Assembly: GCA_964016885.1 (NCBI GenBank)
Contig: OZ024740.1
Span: 8,948,450-9,012,449 of the forward strand
DNA from: Eledone cirrhosa
Taxonomy: Eukaryota; Mollusca; Cephalopoda; Octopoda; Eledonidae
Reading direction: 5' to 3'
DNA: 64,000 bases
Part shown: positions 13,162-25,404 of the stretch, piece by piece
Position numbering within the stretch: position 1 is the stretch's first letter
Layout of the letters: every line of letters starts with the position of its first letter
The notes under the pieces: generated by a model
What the model saw: the letters and a program-made list of their open reading frames with translations, nothing else
What the model was told of the DNA's origin: nothing
The model's database searches: none
Position numbers and translations under genes: made by a program

Positions 13162-16100
13162 CGATTGGTATGTCAGTTTCTATTGGTATATCAGCTTCGA
13201 TTGGTATGTCAGTTTCGATTGGTATATCAGTTTCGATTGGTATATCAGTTTCGATTGGTATGTTAGTTTCTATTGGTATGTCAGTTTCGATTAGTATATC
13301 AGTTTCTATTGGTATGTCAGTTTTGATTGGTATATCAGTTTCGATTGGTATGTCAGTTTCGATTAGTATATCTGTTGCTAATGGTATGTCAGTTTCTATT
13401 GGTATATCAGTTTCGATTGGTATATCAGTTTCGATTGGTATGTCAATTTTGATTAGTATATGAGTTTCTATTGGTATGACAGTTTCGATTGGTATATCAG
13501 TTTCGAATGGTATGTCAGTTTCTATTGGTATGTCAGTTTCGATTGGTATATCAGTTTCGATTGGTATATCAGTTTCTATTGCTATATCAGTTTCTATTGG
13601 TATATCAGTTTCGATTGGTATATCAGTTTCTATTGGTATATCAGTTGCAATTGGTATGTCAGTTTCTATTGGTATGTGAGTTTCGATTATTATATCAGTT
13701 ACTATTGGTATGTCAGTTTCGATTGGTATGTCAGTTACGATTGTTATGTCAGTGTCTATTGGTATATCAGTTTAGATTGGTATATCAGTTTCGATTGGTA
13801 TGTCAGTTTCTATTGTTATATCAGTTTCTATTTGTATGACCGTTTCGATTGGTATGTCAGTTTCTATAGGTATATCAGTTTCGATTGGTATGTTAGGTTC
13901 TATTGGTATGTCAGTTTAGATTAGTATATCAGTATCTATTGGTATGTTAGTTTTGATTGGTATGTTCGTCCTCGAGTTGTATTTCAGTTTCTATTGGTAT
14001 ATCAGTTTCGATTGGTATGTCAGTTTCTATTGGTATGTCAGTTTCTATTAGTATATCAGTTTCTATTGATATGTCAGTCTCTATTGGTATATCAGTTTCG
14101 ATTGGTATGTCAGTTTCGATTGGTATATCAGTTTCGATTGGTACGTCAGTTTCGATTGGTATATCAGTTTCTATTGGTATATCAGTTTCGATTGCTATGT
14201 CAGTTTCGATTGCTATGTCAGTCTCTATTGGTTTATCAGTTTCAATTGGTATATCAGTTTCTATTGGTCTGTTAGTTTCTATTGGTATGTCAGTTTCGAT
14301 TAGTATATCAGTTTCTATTGGTATATCAGTTTCGATTGGTATGTCAGTTTCGATTAGTATATCAGTTACTATTTGTATGTCAGTTTCTATTGGTATATCA
14401 GTTTCGATTGTTATATCAGTTTCGATTGGTATATCAGTTTCAATTGGTATGTCATTTTTGATTGGTATATCAGTTTCTATTGGTATATCAGTTTCGATTG
14501 GTATGTCAATATCGATTGGTATGTCAGTTTCTATTGGTACGTCAGTTTCGATTAGTATATCAGTTTCTATTGGTATGTCAGTTTCTATTGGTATGTCATT
14601 TTCGATTAGTATATCAGTTTCTATTGCTATGTCAGTTTCGATTAGTATATCAGTTTCTATTGGTATGTCTGTTTCGATTGGTATGTTAGTCTTCGATTGG
14701 TATGTCAGTTTCAATTAGTATATCAGTTTCTATTGGTATGTCAGTTTCTATTGGTATATCAGTTTTGATTGGCATATCAGTATCGATTGGTATGTCAGTT
14801 TCGATTGGTATGTCAGTTTTCGATTCGTATATCAGTTTCGATTTGTATATCAGTTTCGATTGGTATATCAGTTTTTATTGCTATATCAGTTCCTATAGAT
14901 ATGTCAGTTTCTATTGGTATATCAGTTTCGATTGGTATGTCAGTTTCTATTGGTATATCAGTTTCTATTGGTATGTCAGTTGCTATTGTTATATCAGTTT
15001 CGATTGGTATATCAGTTTCGATTGGTATCTCAATTTCGATTGTTATGTCAGTTTCGATTGGTATATCAGATTCGACTGGTATATCACTTTCTATTGATAT
15101 ATCAGTTTCTATTGGTATGTCAGTTTCAATTGGTATGTCAGTTTCGATTGGTATATCAGTTTAGAGTGGTATTTCAATCTCGATTGGTATGTCAGTTTCG
15201 ATTGGCATGTTAGTCCTTGATTTGTATGTTAGTTTATATTGGTATATCAGTTTTGATTGGTATGTCAGTTTCAATTAGTATATTAGTTTCTATTGGTATG
15301 TCAGTTTCTATTGGTATATCAGTTTCGATTGGCATATCAGTTTCAATTGGTATGTCAGTTTCAATTAGTATATCAGTTTCTATTGGTATGACAGTTTCGA
15401 TTGGTATATCAGTTTCGAATGGTATTTCAATCTCGATTGGTATGTCAGTTTCGATTGGTATATCAGTCACAATTGGGAATATCAGTTTCAATTGGTATGT
15501 TAGTTTCTATTGGTATGTCAGTTTCTATTAGTATATCAGCTTCTATTGGTATGTCAGTTTCGATTGGTATGTTAGTCCTCGATTTGTATGTCACTTTCTA
15601 TTGGTATATCAGTTTCGATTGGTACGTCAGTTTCAATTAGTATATCAGTTTCTATTGGTCTGTTAGTTTCTATTGGTATGTCAGTTTCGATTAGTATATC
15701 AGTTTCTATTGGTATATCAGTTTCGATTGGTATGTCAGTTTCGATTAGTATATCAGTTACTATTTGTATGTCAGTTTCTATTGGTATATCAGTTTCGATT
15801 GGTATATCAGTTTCGATTGGTATATCAGTTTCAATTGGTATGTCATTTTTGATTGGTATATCAGTTTCTATTGGTATATCAGTTTCGATTAGTATGTCAA
15901 TTTCGATTGGTATGTCAGTTTGTATTGGTACGTCAGTTTCGATTAGTATATCAGTTTCTATTGGTATGTCAGTTTCTATTGGTATGTCATTTTCGATTAG
16001 TATATCAGTTTCGATTGCTATGTCAGTTTCGATTGGTATGTTAGTTTCTATTGCTATGTCAGTTTCGATTAGTATATCAGTTTCTATTGGTATGTCAGTT

Positions 16101-16845
16101 TCTATTGGTATATCAGTTTTGATTGGCATATCAGTATCGATTGGTATGTCAGTTTCGATTGGTATGTCAGTTTTCGATTCGTATATCAGTTTCGATTTGT
16201 ATATCAGTTTCGATTGGTATATCAGTTTCGATTGGTATATCAGTTTTTATTGCTATATCAGTTCCTATAGATATGTCAGTTTCTATTGGTATATCAGTTT
16301 CGATTGGTATGTCAGTTTCTATTGGTATATCAGTTTCAATTGGTATGTCAGTTGCTATTGTTATATCAGATTCGATTGGTATATCAGTTTCGATTGGTAT
16401 GTCAATTTCGATTGTTATGTCAGTTTCGATTGGTATATCAGATTCGACTGGTATATCACTTTCTATTGATATATCAGTTTCAATTGGTATGTCAGTTTCG
16501 ATTGGTATGTTAGTCCTTGATTTGTATGTTAGTTTCTATTGGTATATCAGTTTCTATTGGTATGTCAGTTTCTATTGGTATATCAGTTTCGATTGGCATA
16601 TCAGTTTCAATTGGTATGTCAGTTTCAATTAGTATATCAGTTTCGAATGGTATCTCAATCTCGATTGGTATGTCAGTTTCGATTGGTATATCAGTTACAA
16701 TTGGGAATATCAGTTTCAATAGGTATGTTAGTTTCTATTGGTATGTCAGTTTCTATTAGTATATCAGCTTCTATTGGTATGTCAGTTTCGATTGGTATGT
16801 TAGTCCTCGATTTGTATGACACTTTCTATTGGTATATCAGTTTCG
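13162..16845 (+). repeat. 3,826-bp higher-order repeat, copy C (3' truncated)
   Basis: Third tandem copy at +3,826 from copy B. It is distinguishable: around 16,483-16,511 it reads GGTATGTCAGTTTCGATTGGTATG where A and B share GGTCTG...ATTATGATG. Collinearity is lost at about 16,845, just after TTGTATGACACTTTC, where the sequence jumps to the part of the unit that begins GATTGGCATATCAGTATCG. Confidence 0.85.
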
Positions 16846-19280
16846 ATTGGCATATCAGTATCGATTGGTATGTCAGTTTCGATTGGTATGTCAGTTTTCG
16901 ATTCGTATATCAGTTTCGATTTGTATATCAGTTTCGATTGGTATATCAGTTTTTATTGCTATATCAGTTCCTATAGATATGTCAGTTTCTATTGGTATAT
17001 CAGTTTCGATTGGTATGTCAGTTTCTATTGGTATATCAGTTTCTATTGGTATGTCAGTTGCTATTGTTATATCAGTTTCGATTGGTATATCAGTTTCGAT
17101 TGGTATCTCAATTTCGATTGTTATGTCAGTTTCGATTGGTATATCAGATTCGACTGGTATATCACTTTCTATTGATATATCAGTTTCTATTGGTATGTCA
17201 GTTTCAATTGGTATGTCAGTTTCGATTGGTATATCAGTTTAGAGTGGTATTTCAATCTCGATTGGTATGTCAGTTTCGATTGGCATGTTAGTCCTTGATT
17301 TGTATGTTAGTTTATATTGGTATATCAGTTTTGATTGGTATGTCAGTTTCAATTAGTATATTAGTTTCTATTGGTATGTCAGTTTCTATTGGTATATCAG
17401 TTTCGATTGGCATATCAGTTTCAATTGGTATGTCAGTTTCAATTATTATATCAGTTTCTATTGGTATGACAGTTTCGATTGGTATATCAGTTTCGAATGG
17501 TATTTCAATCTCGATTGGTATGTCAGTTTCGATTGGTATATCAGTCACAATTGGGAATATCAGTTTCAATTGGTATGTTAGTTTCTATTGGTATGTCAGT
17601 TTCTATTAGTATATCAGCTTCTATTGGTATGTCAGTTTCGATTGGTATGTTAGTCCTCGATTTGTATGTCACTTTCTATTGGTATATCAGTTTCGATTGG
17701 TACGTCAGTTTCAATTAGTATATCAGTTTCTATTGGTATGTCAGTTTCTATTGGTATGTCAGTTTCGATTGGTATATCAGTTTCGATTGGTACGTCAGTT
17801 TCGATTGGTATATCAGTTTCTATTGGTATATCAGTTTCGATTGCTATATCAGTTTCGATTGCTATGTCAGTCTCTATTGGTTAATCAGTTTCAATTGGTA
17901 TATCAGTTTCTATTGGTCTGTTAGTTTCTATTGGTATGTCAGTTTCGATTAGTATATCAGTTTCTATTGGTATATCAGTTTCGATTGGTATGTCAGTTTC
18001 GATTAGTATATCAGTTACTATTTGTATGTCAGTTTCTATTGGTATATCAGTTTCGATTGGTATATCAGTTTCGATTGGTATATCAGTTTCAATTGGTATG
18101 TCATTTTTGATTGGTATATCAGTTTCTATTGGTATATCAGTTTCGATTAGTATGTCAATTTCGATTGGTATGTCAGTTTCTATTGGTACGTCAGTTTCGA
18201 TTAGTATATCAGTTTCTATTGGTATGTCAGTTTCTATTGGTATGTCATTTTCGATTAGTATATCAGTTTCGATTGCTATGTCAGTTTCGATTGGTATGTT
18301 AGTTTCTATTGCTATGTCAGTTTCGATTAGTATATCAGTTTCTATTGGTATGTCAGTTTCTATTGGTATATCAGTTTTGATTGGCATATCAGTATCGATT
18401 GGTATGTCAGTTTCGATTGGTATGTCAGTTTTCGATTCGTATATCAGTTTCGATTTGTATATCAGTTTCGATTGGTATATCAGTTTCGATTGGTATATCA
18501 GTTTTTATTGCTATATCAGTTCCTATAGATATGTCAGTTTCTATTGGTATATCAGTTTCGATTGGTATGTCAGTTTCTATTGGTATATCAGTTTCAATTG
18601 GTATGTCAGTTGCTATTGTTATATCAGATTCGATTGGTATATCAGTTTCGATTGGTATGTCAATTTCGATTGTTATGTCAGTTTCGATTGGTATATCAGA
18701 TTCGACTGGTATATCACTTTCTACTGATATATCAGTTTCAATTGGTATGTCAGTTTCGATTGGTATGTTAGTCCTTGATTTGTATGTTAGTTTCTATTGG
18801 TATATCAGTTTCTATTGGTATGTCAGTTTCTATTGGTATATCAGTTTCGATTGGCATATCAGTTTCAATTGGTATGTCAGTTTCAATTAGTATATCAGTT
18901 TCGAATGGTATCTCAATCTCGATTGGTATGTCAGTTTCGATTGGTATATCAGTTACAATTGGGAATATCAGTTTCAATAGGTATGTTAGTTTCTATTGGT
19001 ATGTCAGTTTCTATTAGTATATCAGCTTCTATTGGTATGTCAGTTTCGATTGGTATGTTAGTCCTCGATTTGTATGACACTTTCTATTGGTATATCAGTT
19101 TCGATTGGTATGTCAGTTTCAATTAGTATATCAGTTTCGATTGGTATATCAGTTTCGATTGGTATATCAGTTTCTATTGCTATATCAGTTTCTATTGGTA
19201 TATCAGTTTCGATTGGTATGTCAATTTCTATTGGTATATCAGTTGCGATTGGTATGTCAGTTTCTATTGGTATGTGAGTT
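16846..19280 (+). repeat. Partial, rearranged copy D of the higher-order repeat
   Basis: After the break at about 16,845 the sequence matches copy C at an offset of 2,078 up to about 17,720. From about 17,936 it matches at an offset of 2,258, so about 180 bp (ten monomers) were gained between. It carries private changes such as AATTATTATATC near 17,450, GGTTAATCAG near 17,880 and CTACTGATATATC near 18,721. It ends close to the short element at 19.39 kb. Confidence 0.75.
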
Positions 19281-19385
19281 TCGATTATTATATCAGTTAC
19301 TATTGTTATGTCAGTTTCGATTGGTATGTCAGTGTCTATTGGTATATCAGTTTCGATTGGTATGTCAGTTTCTATTGGTATATTG

Positions 19386-19752
19386 AGATCGTGTAGGTGT
19401 CACGACAAAAAACACACAGTCCACGCTGTAAATGTGGCCGTGTAGGCAACACGGTAAAAACCTCCCAGCCCCACACTGTAAATGTGGTTGGTGTTAGGAA
19501 GGGCATCCAGCTGTAGAAAACCCGCCAGACAGTCCACGCTGTAATGTGGCCGTGTAGGCAACACGGTAAAAACCTCCCAGCCCCACACTGTAAATGTGGT
19601 TGGTGTTAGGAAGGGCATCCAACTGTAAAAAACCCGCCAGACAGTCCTATGCGAGCAAGACAACCACTCTTGCCTCAAGTGGGAAAACCCCCGTCCAAAC
19701 CCATGCAAGCGTGGAACACGGACGCTAAACCTGATGATGATGATGATGATGT
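19386..19752 (+). mobile_element. SINE-like element A with LINE-type 3' tail
   Basis: Non-satellite insert starting GAGATCGTGTAGGTGTCACG and ending in a (TGA)n run. It contains the shared tail core GTTGGTGTTAGGAAGGGCATCC and an end of CCATGCAAGCGTGGAACACGG before the triplet repeat. It is very similar to the element at 48.4-48.7 kb. I see no clear A or B box, so it could be a 5'-truncated SINE or a non-autonomous LINE tail. Satellite resumes almost in phase after it (TATAT before, TTATCAG after), as expected for target-primed insertion with a very short target duplication. The open frame on the - strand here is not a gene. Confidence 0.75.
19417..19641 (+). repeat. Internal tandem duplication (113 + 112 bp) in element A
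   Basis: The segment that begins CAGTCCACGCTGTAA, runs through GTGGCCGTGTAGGCAACACG and TTAGGAAGGGCATCC, and ends CCCGCCAGA occurs twice in a row, starting at 19,417 and 19,530. The element at 48.4 kb has it once. The two halves differ by a few bases (TGTAAATG against TGTAATG, CCAGCTGTAG against CCAACTGTAA). Confidence 0.85.
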
Positions 19753-21913
19753 TATCAGTTTTGTTTGGTATGTCAGTTTCGATTGGTATATCAGTTTCTA
19801 TTGGTATGTCAATTTCGATTGGTATGTCAGTTTCGATTGGTATATCAGTTTAGAGTGGTATTTCAATCTCGATTGGTATGTCAGTTTCGATTGGCATGTT
19901 AGTCCTTGATTTGTATGTTAGTTTCTATTGGTATATCAGTTTTGATTGGTATGTCAGTTTCAATTAGTATATCTGTTGCTATTGGTATGTCAGTTTCTAT
20001 TAGAATATCAGTTTCGATTGGTATATCAGTTTCGATTGGTATGTCAGTTTCTATTGGTATGTCAATTTTTATTAGTATATGAGTTTCTATTGGTATGTCA
20101 GTTTCGATTGGTATATCAGTTTCGATTGGTATGTCAGTTTCGATTGGTATATCAGTTTCGATTGCTATATCAGTTTCTATTGGTATGTCATTGGTATATC
20201 AGTTTCGATTGGTATGTCAGTTTCTATTGGTATATCAGCTTCGATTGGTATATCAGTTTCGATTGGTATATCAGTTTTCGTTTGGTATGTTAGTTTCTAT
20301 TGGTATGTCAGTTTCAATTAGTATATCAGTTTCTATTGGTATGTCAGTTTCGATTGGTATGTTCGTCCTCGATTTGTATGTCAGTTTCTATTGGTATATC
20401 AGTTTCGATTGGTATGTCAGTTTCAATTAGTATATCAGTTTCTATTGGTATGTCAGTTTCTATTGGAATATCAGTTTCGATTGGTATATCAGTTTCGATT
20501 GGTATGTCAGTTTCTATTGGTATGTCAATTTTGATTAGTATATGAGTTTCTATTGGTATGTCAGTTTCGATTGGTATACCAGTTTCGAATGGTATGTCAG
20601 TTTCTATTGGTATGTCAGTTTCGATTGGTATATCAGTTTCGATTGGTATATCAGTTTCTATTGGTATGTCATTGGTATATCAGTTTCGATTGGTATGTCA
20701 GTTTCTATTAGTATATCAGCTTCGATTGGTGTGTCAGTTTCGATTGGTATATCAGTTTCGATTGGTATATCAGTTTCGATTTGTATGTTAGTTTCTATTG
20801 GTATGTCAGTTTCGATTAGTATATCAGTTTCTATTGGTATGTCAGTTTATATTGCTATATCAGTTTCTATTTGTATATCAGTTTTGATTGGTATGTCAGT
20901 TTCGATTGGTATGTCAATTTCGATTGGTATATCAGTTTCGTTTGGTATATCAGTTTCTATTGCTATATCAGTTTCTATTTGTATATCAGTTTCGATTGGT
21001 ATGTCAGTTTCTATTGGTATATCAGTTGCGATTGGTATGTCACTTTCTATTGGTATGTCCGTTTCGATTATTATATCAGTTACTATTTGTATGTCAGTTT
21101 CGATTGGTATGTCAGATTCAATTTTTATTTCAGTTTCGATTGGTATATCAGTTTCGATTGGTATATCAGTTTTCGTTTGGTATGTTAGTTTCTATTGGTA
21201 TGTCAGTTTCGATTAGTATATCAGTTTCTATTGGTATGTCAGTTTCGATTGGTATGTTCGTCCTCGATTTGTATGTCAGTTTCTATTGGTATATCAGTTT
21301 CGATTGGTATGTCAGTTTCGATTGGTATATCAGTTTCGATTGGTATATCAGTTTCTATTGGTATGTCATTGGTATATCAGTTTCGATTGGTATGTCAGTT
21401 TCTATTGGTATATCAGCTTCGATTGGTATGTCAGTTTCGATTGGTATATCAGTTTCGATTGGTATATCAGTTTCGATTGGTATGTTAGTTTCTATTGGTA
21501 TGTCAGTTTCGATTAGTATATCAGTTTCTATTGGTATGTCAGTTTATATTGCTATATCAGTTTCTATTTGTATATCAGTTTTGATTGGTATGTCAGTTTC
21601 GATTGGTATGTCAATTTCGATTGGTATATCAGTTTCGTTTGGTATATCAGTTTCTATTGCTATATCAGTTTCTATTTGTATATCAGTTTCGATTGGTATG
21701 TCAGTTTCTATTGGTATATCAGTTGCGATTGGTATGTCACTTTCTATTGGTATGTCCGTTTCGATTATTATATCAGTTACTATTTGTATGTCAGTTTCGA
21801 TTGGTATGTCAGATTCAATTTTTATTTCAGTTTCGATTGGTATATCAGTTTTCGTTTGGTATGTTAGTTTCTATTGGTATGTCAGTTTCGATTAGTATAT
21901 CAGTTTCTATTGG
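19753..21913 (+). repeat. 18-bp satellite array, block 2
   Basis: Same 18-bp satellite as block 1, between the short element and LINE copy 1. It contains three truncated monomers of the form TATGTCATTGGTATATCAG (near 20,186, 20,666 and 21,363), which are 6 bp short and shift the phase. No gene is seen. Confidence 0.95.
20826..21913 (+). repeat. 697-bp higher-order repeat, 1.6 copies, abutting LINE copy 1
   Basis: The ordered run of variants at 20,871-21,188 (including TCGTTTGGTATATC, GTCCGTTTCGATTATTATATC and AGATTCAATTTTTATTTC) recurs at 21,568-21,867, an offset of 697 bp. The second copy is cut by the LINE at 21,914. The first copy has one extra monomer near 21,150. Confidence 0.82.
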
Positions 21914-21924
21914 TTATTATTGTT

Positions 21925-21947
21925 AATTTTACTGATGTAGTAAAATT
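21925..21947. repeat. Perfect inverted repeat (9-bp stem, 5-nt loop) at LINE 5' end
   Basis: AATTTTACT, then GATGT, then AGTAAAATT gives an uninterrupted 9-bp stem. The surrounding 21,914-22,018 holds three spaced copies of TTTACTGATGTAGTA. The last has lost an AAA from its right arm (AGTATTAAC). It could be part of the LINE leader or filler added at integration. The sequence does not decide. Confidence 0.75.
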
Positions 21948-22018
21948 GGTTATTATTTACTGATGTAGTAAAATTGGTTATTATTGTTAATTTTACTGAT
22001 GTAGTATTAACTTGGATA

Positions 22019-22285
22019 TTTACCATGCGACTCTCAGTTCCTACCTTACAATTTCCCTCCCCCCCACCCCCACACACCACCATAGTTTATTCGACCAATC
22101 AAACCTAGCATGCCATTTCCACTGCTGCTGCTACTACCTGCCTAACTAACTCTCTCCTCCTCTGGCGCATCCCAACACACCCTGCCATTACCCCACCAAC
22201 ACTGTTCTTCTAGCCCTCAATTTTCCCACCGTTATGGATGGATGAGCTGGGAATACACGAGCAACTCTGAATCAATAGATGAAAT
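22019..22285 (+). other. LINE copy 1 5' leader
   Basis: Unique, mixed-composition sequence between the hairpin repeats and the first codon of the reverse transcriptase frame. It has C-rich tracts (CCCTCCCCCCCACCCCCACAC near 22,050) and CTGCTGCTGCTACTACC near 22,120. No separate ORF1 is visible. It is the same as 28,344-28,609 apart from a few substitutions and one base of C-run length. Confidence 0.7.
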
Positions 22286-25200
22286 ATGAATCTGCGAGCT
22301 ACCAAGCACCCACGTGAAGCGCCAACCCAGAGACCCTCCCCTACGAGTGTCGACAAATGCCCAAAACTCCGAGTTGGTACCATCAATGTAGGCTCAATGA
22401 AAGGAAGAGCAGGAGAAATCGTAGAAATGCTAGAGCGAAAGGAAGTTGATGTATGCTGTGTGCAAGAGACTAGATGGAGAGGAGGGTCTGCTAGAGTCCT
22501 TGTAGGAAAAAGCCAGTGCTACAAATTTTTCTGGGTGGGAAATGACGATGGGATGGGTGGTGTAGGTATACTATTAGCTGACAAGTGGGTAGATAAAGTA
22601 ATCTCAGTGTACAGGGTAAATGCAAGAATCATTAAACTCAGACTAGTCCTGAATAAGACAATTACCACAATAATATCAGCTTACGCACCCCAATCGGGGC
22701 TGCCAGACGAACTTAAGGATAGGTTTTACGAGTCCCTAATACACACTACTGCTCTAACAGACGACAAGTACTTCCTAATCATTGCAGGAGATTTTAACGG
22801 ACACGTAGGTAAACACTGCGACGGCTTCAATAGAGTACATGGAGGCCATGGAGTTGGCACAAGGAATGAGGAAGGATTCAGATTCTAGAATTCTGCGACG
22901 CCAATGACATGTCGATATGTAACACAAACTTTAAAAAACCCGACAACCACCTGATCACCTATAGATCAGGGGAGCACTCTAGTCAGTTAGATTTTATCCT
23001 CATCAGAGGACGTGACAGATGGACGGTCGTAAACACAAAAGCCTTCCCTAGTGAGGAATGTACATCCCAACATAGCTTAGTTGTCAGCGACTTCACGGTC
23101 AGAACTAGACGAGCCCTGAAACAGAGGCCAACCTGGAGAAGAAAGATCTGGAAGCTGAAAGTCCCCTCAACCAGTAACAGATTTAAAGATATTTTACTCA
23201 ACGCCTACGACAGTAAAGAAGAACAGATAGAGACATTTAACGTAGAAGAGAACTGGGAGTTCCTAAAAAATAACTTACTAGAGGCGACGGATGAGGTTTG
23301 TGGCTGGAGTAAGACCTCAAGCAGGAGGAGAGTGACTTGGTGGTGGAACAATAAGGTAGATGAAGCAGTCAAGGCCAAGAGACAGGCATGGAAAGAATGG
23401 AAGAACGGGGGGAGCAGGGTACATTACATAGAGACCAAGAGGGAAGCTAGGCGACAAGTATACTTAGCTAGGAGGGAAGCAGAGGATAGAAAATTCAAGC
23501 ATGTTTTACAACGTGAGGACCAGAAACAGGAGGTATTCAAGATTGCGAAGCAGTGTGTCAGAGATAGTTGTGATGTCATTGGAGAGAAGTGTATCCGGAA
23601 TGATAAAGGTGAGTTTGCCCTCACAAGTGCTGAGAAGAAAGATGCATGGAAGAGTCATTATGATAGATTACTAAATGAGGAGAATGCATGGGAAGAAGAG
23701 ACCCTACCCCACGTAGACCCTATAGAGGGACCAGCAGTACAAGTCAGCGGCAGCGTAGTAAGTAAGGCAATCAGAGATATGAAGATAGGGAAGGCAACCG
23801 GTCCATCGGGTATAGCTGCCGAGATGCTGAAGGCATCTGGGTCTGTAGGTCACACTATAACCACACGTATCGTTAACCAGGTAATACTAGAGGGGGCCAT
23901 ACCAAAAGATTGGTGCAGTAGCATCATTGTCAACTGCTACAAAGGTAAAGGCGATGCACTAGATAGAGGAAACTATAGAGGTATAAAGTTGATGGACCAG
24001 GTCATGAAAGTAACAGAAAGAGTTATAGCACAGCTGATTAGGGACCGGGTGAATATAGACGAGATGCAATTTGGGTTTGTAACAGGGAAAGGCACCACTG
24101 ATGCCCTCTTCCTTGTGAGGCAATTACAGGAAAAGTACCTAGCTAAAAGTAAGCCACTCTACTTGGCATTTGTCGACCTTGAGAAAGCCTTTGACAAAGT
24201 TCCACGTGCAGTAATCTGGTGGGCTCTTAGAAAACTAGGAGTAGATGAATGGCTTGTGAAAGCGGTACAAGCCATGTATAGGGGAGCAGTCAGCAAAGTT
24301 AGGATTGGCAATGAGTATAGCGAGGAATTTAGCGTACAGGTTGGGGTCCACCAGGGCTCTGTTCTTAGCCCTCTCCTGTTCATCATAGTCCTGCAGGCAA
24401 TAACGGAGGAGTTTAAGACCGGATGCCCATGGGAACTCCTGTATGCTGATGACCTCGCACTCATAGCTGAATCTATGGTAGAACTAGAGAATAAATTCCA
24501 AACCTGGAAGCAGGGACTAGAGAGAAAGGGCCTCAAAGTCAACATGACAAAGACTAAGGTCCTTGTAAGTAGACGAGAAAACAGAACCCAGATCCCCTCA
24601 GGGAAATGGCCTTGCTCAGTATGTAGGAAAGGTGTAGGTAGGAACTCCATTCTCTGCGCCAAATGCAAACAATGGGTACACAAGAGATGTAGCGGGATCT
24701 CAGGAAGCTTAATTAAGAATGTAGGATTCACATGCAGAAGCTGTGCTGAAACAGCAAGCAAACAGCCACAGGAAACAAGTACCACCAATCTCTGGGAGGG
24801 CCCTGTAGAAACAGTAGACAGCTTCTGCTACCTAGGTGACCGAATTAGCAACGGAGGTGGGTGCTCAGAAATTACAATAACTAGGGTAAGAACGGGATGG
24901 AAGAAGTTTAGGGAACTACTACCACTGCTAGCTGCAAAAGGCTTCTCCCTCAGAATGAAAGGCAGACTGTCTGATGCGTGTATCCGAACAGCGATGTTGC
25001 ATGGTAGTGAGACCTGGGCGCTGAAGGTGGAAGACTTACGTAGATTAGAGAGAAACGAAGCCTGCATGCTCCGATGGATGTGTAACAGTAATATACATGA
25101 ACGACAAAGCATAAAGGAATTGAGAGAGAGACTGAGAATAAGAGGAATCAAATGCTGCGTGCAGGAGAGGCAGTTACGCTGGTATGGACATGTGATGCGT

Positions 25201-25404
25201 ATGAAGGATGACAGCTGCATAAAAAGGTGCAGAGCACTAGAAGTTGATGGAAGCCGCGGAGTGGGGAGACCCAAGATGACTTGGGATGAGGTGATAAAAG
25301 CCGACCTTACCCAACTACACCTCTCAAAGTCAATGACACACGACCGTGACTTCTGGCGTCACGCAGTAATACAGGGTACCCGACCTCCCATGGGTACATG
25401 CTGA
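22286..25404 (+). pseudogene. LINE endonuclease/reverse transcriptase, copy 1, frameshifted
   Basis: Same protein as the intact copy at 28,610-31,729, but one C is missing at about 22,882 (CAGATTCTAG where copy 2 has CAGACTTCTAG). The first frame ends at a TAG at 22,886-22,888 after 200 codons. The rest is open in the next frame from about 22,889 to the TGA at 25,402-25,404, with an internal Met at 22,909. The break falls inside the endonuclease domain, after the GDFN motif and before the SQLDF motif. Reverse transcriptase motifs are present (FVDLEKAFD, QGSVLSPLLF, YADD). The zinc finger has all eight ligands, including a Cys lost in copy 2. T replaces P in the usually conserved FGFVPGKG motif. 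About 20 amino-acid differences separate the copies. Confidence 0.92.

Larger units (their letters stand above)
1..19385 (+). repeat. 18-bp satellite array, block 1
   Basis: Uninterrupted tandem array of an 18-bp unit, TATRTCAGTTTCKATTGG, head to tail in one orientation. The core TCAGTTT and the ATT triplet are nearly constant. Most variation falls at unit position 4 (A or G), position 13 (G or T, sometimes A) and positions 17-18 (GG, or AG, GC, GT, TG, GA). Occasional 19-bp units (for example with TCAGTTTTCGATTCG or TTAGTCCTCGATTTG) shift the phase and mark higher-order repeats. All + strand frames are open in the consensus, and stops arise mainly where TTTCG becomes TTTAG. I see no gene, promoter or RNA gene here. 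Confidence 0.97.

Noticed and set aside
1..19385. CRISPR-like array of short repeats
   Set aside because: There are no spacers: the 18-bp unit is contiguous, and the context (LINE, SINE) is eukaryotic.
19400..19708. 102-codon - strand open frame over element A, and similar ones at 25,307-25,636, 31,632-31,958, 48,422-48,634 and 56,917-57,156
   Set aside because: They lie antisense to the SINE/LINE tail, their sequence follows the repeat, and they recur wherever the tail recurs.
24159..24788. - strand open frames (209, 148 and 72 codons) opposite the reverse transcriptase, also in copy 2
   Set aside because: Shadow frames of a strongly conserved coding region on the + strand. No independent motif is seen.
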